Program-made: the position numbers and the translations under genes
Shown: piece by piece, positions 60,229 through 64,000 of the stretch
Layout: each line of letters starts with the position of its first letter
Position numbering within the stretch: position 1 is the first letter of the stretch
Notes under the pieces: generated by a model
Told to the model about the DNA's origin: nothing
Database searches by the model: none
What the model saw: only the letters and a program-made list of their open reading frames with translations
DNA from: Sphingomonas parapaucimobilis NBRC 15100
GTDB lineage: Bacteria > Pseudomonadota > Alphaproteobacteria > Sphingomonadales > Sphingomonadaceae
Assembly (NCBI RefSeq): GCF_000787715.1
Contig: NZ_BBPI01000035.1
Coordinates: 62,001-126,000, forward strand
Length of the DNA: 64,000 nucleotides
Direction: 5' to 3'

Positions 60229-60960
60229 TTAGAACACGATCTGGCGATCGAGCCGGACGGTCTGCCCGGCCATGATCGTCACCGGCTGGGCGAGCCCGCA
60301 CCACGCCACCTGCTCGCCCTTGCTGTCGAACAGGGCGAAGCCGACCAGCGAGATATTGCGGTCGGGCTTCACCGTCACAGGCTCGCGCAGCAGGACGCCG
60401 CGCCCGATGAGGTGCCAGCCGTCCGGCGCGACCGAGAGCGGCGCCAGCGATCGGATTTCCTGCTCGCCATCGGAGAATACGACATCGTGGAGATCCGACT
60501 GGACCCGCTCCAGAAGTGCCCGCTTGTCTTCGACCTCGGGCATCTCGACGACGCCGCGAACCTCGACGGACGGCGGCTTGGGGATGACGCTCGCCTTGCG
60601 CTTGGCCGCCGCCAGATCGGACTTCGCCTTGCTCAAATCGATCAGGGCCTGCGATTTTTCCTGCCGCTCCGCATCCAGCGACGACAGGACGCTGTCGCGC
60701 TCCCCCGTCATGCCGGTGAGCGCCGTCTGCGCATCGCCCAGCTCGGTCCGCGCCTTCTCCAGCTCGACAGACAACCCATCGCGATCGACGGTCATCGCCT
60801 CCAGCTTGGTGACGACATCGTCCCGTTCACCCTGCACCACGTCGCGCGCCTTGATGGCCTCGTCCCGTTCACCCTGCACCGCGTCGCGCGCCTTGATGGC
60901 CTCGTCCCGCTCCTTCGTCATCGCCGTCAGGGCCTTGGCCTGGTCCACTTCACCGCCCAT
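60229..60960 (-). CDS. Coiled-coil phage protein with tandem 14-residue repeats
   Basis: Encodes 243 residues, started by ATG with AGGAGG eight bases upstream. Residues 1-120 are a long coiled coil in which ERDEAIKARDAVQG is repeated twice (17-30, 31-44) and decays afterwards (ERDDVVTKLEAM, ERDSVLSSLDAE). A C-terminal domain (about 135-243) is beta-rich (GWHLIGRGVLLREPVTVKPD). No family recognised; a head or packaging accessory protein by position. Confidence 0.65.
   Translation of the reverse strand: MGGEVDQAKALTAMTKERDEAIKARDAVQGERDEAIKARDVVQGERDDVVTKLEAMTVDRDGLSVELEKARTELGDAQTALTGMTGERDSVLSSLDAERQEKSQALIDLSKAKSDLAAAKRKASVIPKPPSVEVRGVVEMPEVEDKRALLERVQSDLHDVVFSDGEQEIRSLAPLSVAPDGWHLIGRGVLLREPVTVKPDRNISLVGFALFDSKGEQVAWCGLAQPVTIMAGQTVRLDRQIVF
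60829..60912 (-). repeat. Tandem 42-base repeat in the coiled-coil gene
   Basis: Two adjacent 42-base units (60912-60871 and 60870-60829) are nearly identical at DNA level (one or two changes), encoding 14 residues each. They suggest a recent duplication and possible copy-number variation. Confidence 0.85.
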
Positions 60961-60972
60961 GTGATCCTCCTA

Positions 60973-61206
60973 TCAACTGCCCAGCGTTTCCTTGCCGACC
61001 GCACCGGCCGCCGCCTCCGCACCGCCGCGACCCGTCACGATGTCCGCCGCACCCCCACGCCGACGACGCAGCGCGTCGTCCATCGCAACCGCATCGCGCG
61101 CGTCGTCGCGCGTCGGCGTGGGTACGGGAGCGGGAAGTTTGGGGGCTTTGGGGATCAGGCCCAGCGCCTTGAGGGGCGCAGAAACGACCTTGCCGACCAG
61201 ATTCAT
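60973..61206 (-). CDS. Small conserved podovirus protein next to the terminase
   Basis: Encodes 77 residues: a hydrophobic start (NLVGKVVSAPLKALGLIP), a Pro-rich linker and the C-terminal block DDALRRRRGGAADIVTGRGG, which recurs in small proteins near the packaging genes of T7-like phages. Function unknown. Overlaps the terminase stop (ATGA). Confidence 0.65.
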   Translation of the reverse strand: MNLVGKVVSAPLKALGLIPKAPKLPAPVPTPTRDDARDAVAMDDALRRRRGGAADIVTGRGGAEAAAGAVGKETLGS

Positions 61207-62816
61207 GCGCGGCCTCCGTGCATCGCGTAATCGCTTTCGTTGGTAATGGTGCGGCGACCGCCGCGCCCAGCTCCGGCGGTGCCGTCACCGCCCGCCATTT
61301 TCAGGCCCTTGGCCAGCTCGAAACAGCCATACTGACCGGCATCCATGAGGTCGCCGAAGCCCTGCACCTTGACCGGCTTGCTATCGAACCGCCCACCATC
61401 GACACCGCCCACGGCGACGCGCCGATAGACATATTTCGAGTTGAAGCCCTTCCGGGTCATCTTGCAGCGCGGATGAACGAGCAGCTTGGGTTCGGTGCCG
61501 ACAAAGGTCGTCAGGCGATCACGAACAGCCTTGAGGCGCGGCGCGATGGCATTGCCTGGCACCGCCACTTTCTTGACGTGGACACCAACGCCCTTCTGGA
61601 AATCCTGTCGCCAGCTCCGGTGGTTGATGGCATCTTCACCGGCCGCACCCGCCGGATCGCAGCATGCCAACCCGATCTCCAACCCCGGATATTGCGTCGC
61701 CAGTCGCCCAGCGACTTCGCGACCGAACGCCTCCCCGCCGATCTGGCTGACCTCGATATGACCGGCGTCATCCTCGAATATCCGCGCCATCTCGTCGAAA
61801 AACCGAAGCTGGTCGATATTTGGCAACAACTGCGCGAACAGCACCGCGCCCATCAGGCCCTGATCCGCGAAGATCAGCGCCGGAAGTCCGCGCACAACCT
61901 CAAATTGCCGGACATGACCGCGCGGGGCTGTCGGATTGACGCTGATGTCGTCGATGAACTCGGGAAACACGACCGTTCCCGACCGCACTGGCCCGAACAG
62001 GTTGTCGATCATCCGGCGCTTCTTGTCGGGCGATTTCCGAAGGAGGGCGGCCTGTTTCAGATAATAGGCGCGCCCGCCGGGAAGATTGTGCAGATTTTCT
62101 GCATTATCCTCCAGCCCGCCGGGCTGTTGATGAAAGGCCAGAAGTGGCTGTTTTCCGCCACTTTCAGCCGCCAGAACCTCGGCAAGCTCCGGGTCGATAT
62201 TTTTGTCGACGCAAAGATCGTACGTCCAGTTGTCCTCTTCCGGCGCGTTGAAGTCGCCGAAAATCTGGGCAAAAGCGCAACCGCCGTCCGTCATGCCGGG
62301 ATAGCGGCCGACGCGGCCGACACCGAGTTCGATGATCGAGAAGGGCAGCAAATCCGCCTCGTTCAGCCACAGCCAGGTCAGCTCCAGGCCGCGCAGCACG
62401 TCCTCGACACTGTTGTCGCCGATCGCGGTGAAAATCACTTCCATATCGAGCTGGTGGAATCCGGGCTCGCCGCGAACCCCGATGTCCAGGGTGAAGCTAT
62501 GCGTACGCGGAGCTTCACCCGACCAGCGCCCGAGTTTCTTCGGGAACCACTGGTGCCACGACTTGATTACCGTCCGGTCGAGGTTAGGATAGGTATCGCG
62601 TACGACAGCGCCACGACATTTCTTGACGTGGCATTCCCGCGCGGGGTCCCAGACAGCGTGCTGAGCCATTCCGATGCGCATCGTCTTGGCGATGCACTCG
62701 GTGGTCTTGCCACCTCCAACCGGCCCCATGATGAAGGCGAGAAAAGCCGGATCGATGCCGAACGCACCTGCAACCGGCCCTACCGGCTTCATCAACCGGG
62801 TAAGATCACCGCTCAC
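61203..62816 (-). CDS. Terminase large subunit
   Basis: The GTG at 62816-62814, overlapping the stop of the preceding small gene as GTGA, gives 537 residues. The ATPase half has Walker A GPVGGGKTT (about 32-40) and Walker B LTWLWLNEAD; the nuclease half has IFADQGLMG and the CCDPAG motif with acidic residues for metal binding. It cuts and pumps phage DNA into the prohead. The same frame is open upstream to 63146 without a stop, through the C-rich stretch; see the finding on frameshifting. Confidence 0.9.
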   Translation of the reverse strand: MSGDLTRLMKPVGPVAGAFGIDPAFLAFIMGPVGGGKTTECIAKTMRIGMAQHAVWDPARECHVKKCRGAVVRDTYPNLDRTVIKSWHQWFPKKLGRWSGEAPRTHSFTLDIGVRGEPGFHQLDMEVIFTAIGDNSVEDVLRGLELTWLWLNEADLLPFSIIELGVGRVGRYPGMTDGGCAFAQIFGDFNAPEEDNWTYDLCVDKNIDPELAEVLAAESGGKQPLLAFHQQPGGLEDNAENLHNLPGGRAYYLKQAALLRKSPDKKRRMIDNLFGPVRSGTVVFPEFIDDISVNPTAPRGHVRQFEVVRGLPALIFADQGLMGAVLFAQLLPNIDQLRFFDEMARIFEDDAGHIEVSQIGGEAFGREVAGRLATQYPGLEIGLACCDPAGAAGEDAINHRSWRQDFQKGVGVHVKKVAVPGNAIAPRLKAVRDRLTTFVGTEPKLLVHPRCKMTRKGFNSKYVYRRVAVGGVDGGRFDSKPVKVQGFGDLMDAGQYGCFELAKGLKMAGGDGTAGAGRGGRRTITNESDYAMHGGRA

Positions 62817-63130
62817 TCCCCCGACCCCATGAAACCGCTGGAGAGTTCGCGCCCCAAATCCGCGAACAGGATGTCGAAGGGCCAAATCCGCCCGGAAATT
62901 TGAAACGCCCCGAGGGCGGGGGAGAGCTTTCCGATCGCCGTCGGCTTGGGGGGGGCCGGGGGGGGGCCGGGGCGGCCGACCGGGGGGGTGGTCGCGGCGC
63001 GGCTGGCCGCCACGCCGATCGGGCGGCGGGCGAGGATGGGGGGGCGTGCGCGAAGCTGCGAAAGCTGACGCACGATGCCAAGAAATGGCGGTTTTCTGCG
63101 GGTTTGCGCTAGGCGTTCCGACGATGTCAT
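62813..63130 (-). CDS. Small overlapping gene between the terminase subunits
   Basis: An ATG overlapping the small terminase stop (ATGA) opens 105 codons, ending in a TGA that overlaps the large terminase GTG. The double overlap argues that it is real. The product has a basic head (MTSSERLAQTRRKPPFLGIV), a Pro-rich centre coded by runs of 7-9 C (PPVGRPGPPPAPPKPTA) and a short end (FADLGRELSSGFMGSGE). No family recognised. Confidence 0.6.
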   Translation of the reverse strand: MTSSERLAQTRRKPPFLGIVRQLSQLRARPPILARRPIGVAASRAATTPPVGRPGPPPAPPKPTAIGKLSPALGAFQISGRIWPFDILFADLGRELSSGFMGSGE

Positions 63131-63720
63131 TCCGACACCCCATCACGCATACCGCTAAGCCGCTGATTTTCCGCGTTTTCCTGATCGAGCGCGAATGACA
63201 GCATCGGGGCCGCGCTGGTCGGGATCAGAACCCCGCCATCGACCGGCGCCGGGCCGCTCTGCATGATCAGCGTCATGTGCCCGTCGAGATTGCCGGTGAC
63301 GGCGACGGGCATCTTGCTTTCCATGTACGGGGCCAGTTCGGCCGCCGCCGACTTGATCAGCGCGGCCGCCTCCAGCTTCGTGCAGCAGAGCTGCGCCGCC
63401 AGAAGCTCCGGCGTCTGGGCCTGCATCTCGGCCAGCGTTTCGAGCGGGTGGCGATACCGCGACGCGAGGTAATCACGCATCTTGCCGGTCCGCTTGTTCG
63501 TCGCGCCACGCGGGCGGCCGACGCCTCGCTTCCGCACTTCCTCGACGGCCAGGCGAATGTGGTGACCGTCGCGCGGACCGTCGCCGAGCGCCATTTCCAC
63601 CTGTTGCGGATCGGCGAACAGCATCGGCCCGGCCTCTTCGACCGCCGATGCGACGGCGGACGCCAGACCGGCCGCGCCGTCCGCATATCCGCCCCCTATT
63701 TTATTCGCTTCGTCCGCCAC
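63127..63720 (-). CDS. Candidate terminase small subunit
   Basis: GTG start with GAGGGG upstream; 197 residues. A basic segment GVGRPRGATNKRTGKMRDYL (residues 70-89, AT-hook-like) and a helical central region (ETLAEMQAQTPELLAAQLCCTKLEAA) precede a beta-like C-terminus. DNA-binding character and position immediately before the large subunit support a recognition subunit, but the similarity is to a widespread phage family of unknown detail rather than to proven small terminases. Confidence 0.6.
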   Translation of the reverse strand: MADEANKIGGGYADGAAGLASAVASAVEEAGPMLFADPQQVEMALGDGPRDGHHIRLAVEEVRKRGVGRPRGATNKRTGKMRDYLASRYRHPLETLAEMQAQTPELLAAQLCCTKLEAAALIKSAAAELAPYMESKMPVAVTGNLDGHMTLIMQSGPAPVDGGVLIPTSAAPMLSFALDQENAENQRLSGMRDGVSE

Positions 63721-63795
63721 TGGCGCGCCGCCCCTCGATCAGAGGCAGACCACCTACAGCAGAAGCCGCGCGCCGGTCCAAACCATGGCCGCCGC

Positions 63796-63976
63796 GTTAC
63801 CGCGTTACCGGGCTTGCGGCTGTCCGGTAACGGCGATCGGTAACGCTCAAGATGCTGAAAGAAGGCGATTTATATATGTTGTTACGACGTTACCTGTATT
63901 TCCATCCCTTTATACGCGCATGTGCCCGCGCGCGTATGCGTATAACACGCGCGCGCGAGGCCGGTTACGCGGTAAC
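63796..63976. repeat. Cluster of GTTAC/GTAAC motifs upstream of the packaging genes
   Basis: GTTAC occurs at 63796, 63804, 63881, 63889 and 63964; its complement GTAAC at 63827, 63840 and 63972. Three of the four pairs have starts exactly eight bases apart. The region also has a purine-pyrimidine stretch (CGCGCGCGTATGCGTATAACACGCGCGCGC, quoted in part 63928-63957). The 280 bases 63721-64000 hold no gene in view. It could be an operator region, replication origin or packaging site. Confidence 0.6.
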
Positions 63977-64000
63977 GCGCACCTATTCCCGTTATTTATC

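Larger units (their letters stand above)
39672..64000. mobile_element. Temperate podovirus-type prophage, left part (continues off window)
   Basis: From the tRNA fragment to the window end all genes lie on the minus strand and overlap tightly. In transcription order (right to left): small terminase candidate, overlapping small gene, large terminase, portal, scaffold, capsid, tail tube adaptor, nozzle, gp13-like, gp14-like, gp15-like and gp16-like internal proteins, tailspike, endolysin, holin. This virion module is the T7 type. No RNA polymerase, integrase, repressor or DNA polymerase is in the visible part. The element carries no broken gene and looks complete in its late region. Confidence 0.9.

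Noticed and set aside
59786..60304. N-terminal extension of the portal protein by 173 codons
   Set aside because: It overlaps a lipoprotein gene with its own signal peptide and ribosome site; portal resemblance starts only after the GTG at 59785.

Overview
The window is high-GC chromosomal DNA from a sphingomonad, most likely Sphingomonas or a close relative. The best evidence is a 420-residue serine palmitoyltransferase whose lysine, aspartate and histidines fall at the same positions as in the enzyme of Sphingomonas paucimobilis. A sphingolipid cluster, a TonB-receptor/lipoprotein pair and short palindromic repeats of sphingomonad type agree with this. The right-hand 24 kb is a prophage.

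Positions 1-10258 (minus strand) hold a type II secretion operon, gspC-D-E-F-G-H-I-J-K-L, with gspL cut by the window edge. Most genes overlap by 4-14 bases. Unusually, gspH, gspI and gspJ carry palindromic repeats inside their prepilin leader codons, and gspE carries one near its 5' end. A nested inverted repeat of about 340 bp separates gspE and gspF. Upstream, in the same direction, lie a beta-helix lipoprotein (13515-15143) and a large TonB-dependent receptor (10574-13402).

Positions 15757-25353 hold tRNA-Ser(CGA), hspQ, rplU-rpmA, a GNAT acetyltransferase, a tadE/tadG-like pair, obgE, proB, and a sphingolipid set: a reductase of the CerR type, an acyl carrier protein and serine palmitoyltransferase. 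A hybrid histidine kinase, lptF-lptG, a membrane desaturase and an N-acyltransferase-like protein (ceramide synthase candidate) follow to 32401. Two small exported paralogues, a PmtA-like methyltransferase coupled to an Mpo1/DUF962-like membrane protein, a class III aminotransferase divergent from a phosphatidylserine decarboxylase, and a chemotaxis receptor fill 32452-39526. From 22.8 to 37.6 kb the theme is envelope lipid synthesis and transport.

At 39672 a 45-base copy of the 3' part of tRNA-Arg(CCT) marks the left attachment site of a prophage that runs off the right edge. All its genes are on the minus strand: terminase, portal, scaffold, capsid, tail tube and nozzle, internal virion proteins, tailspike and lysis genes, in transcription order. 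The virion module is that of a T7-like podovirus (gp11/12, gp13-16 and gp17-like proteins), but integration into a tRNA gene implies a temperate lifestyle. Integrase, repressor, replication genes and the intact tRNA should lie beyond position 64000. A cluster of regularly spaced GTTAC/GTAAC motifs upstream of the terminase genes, and a C-rich slippery stretch that could join a small overlapping gene to the large terminase, are the oddest features of the phage part.
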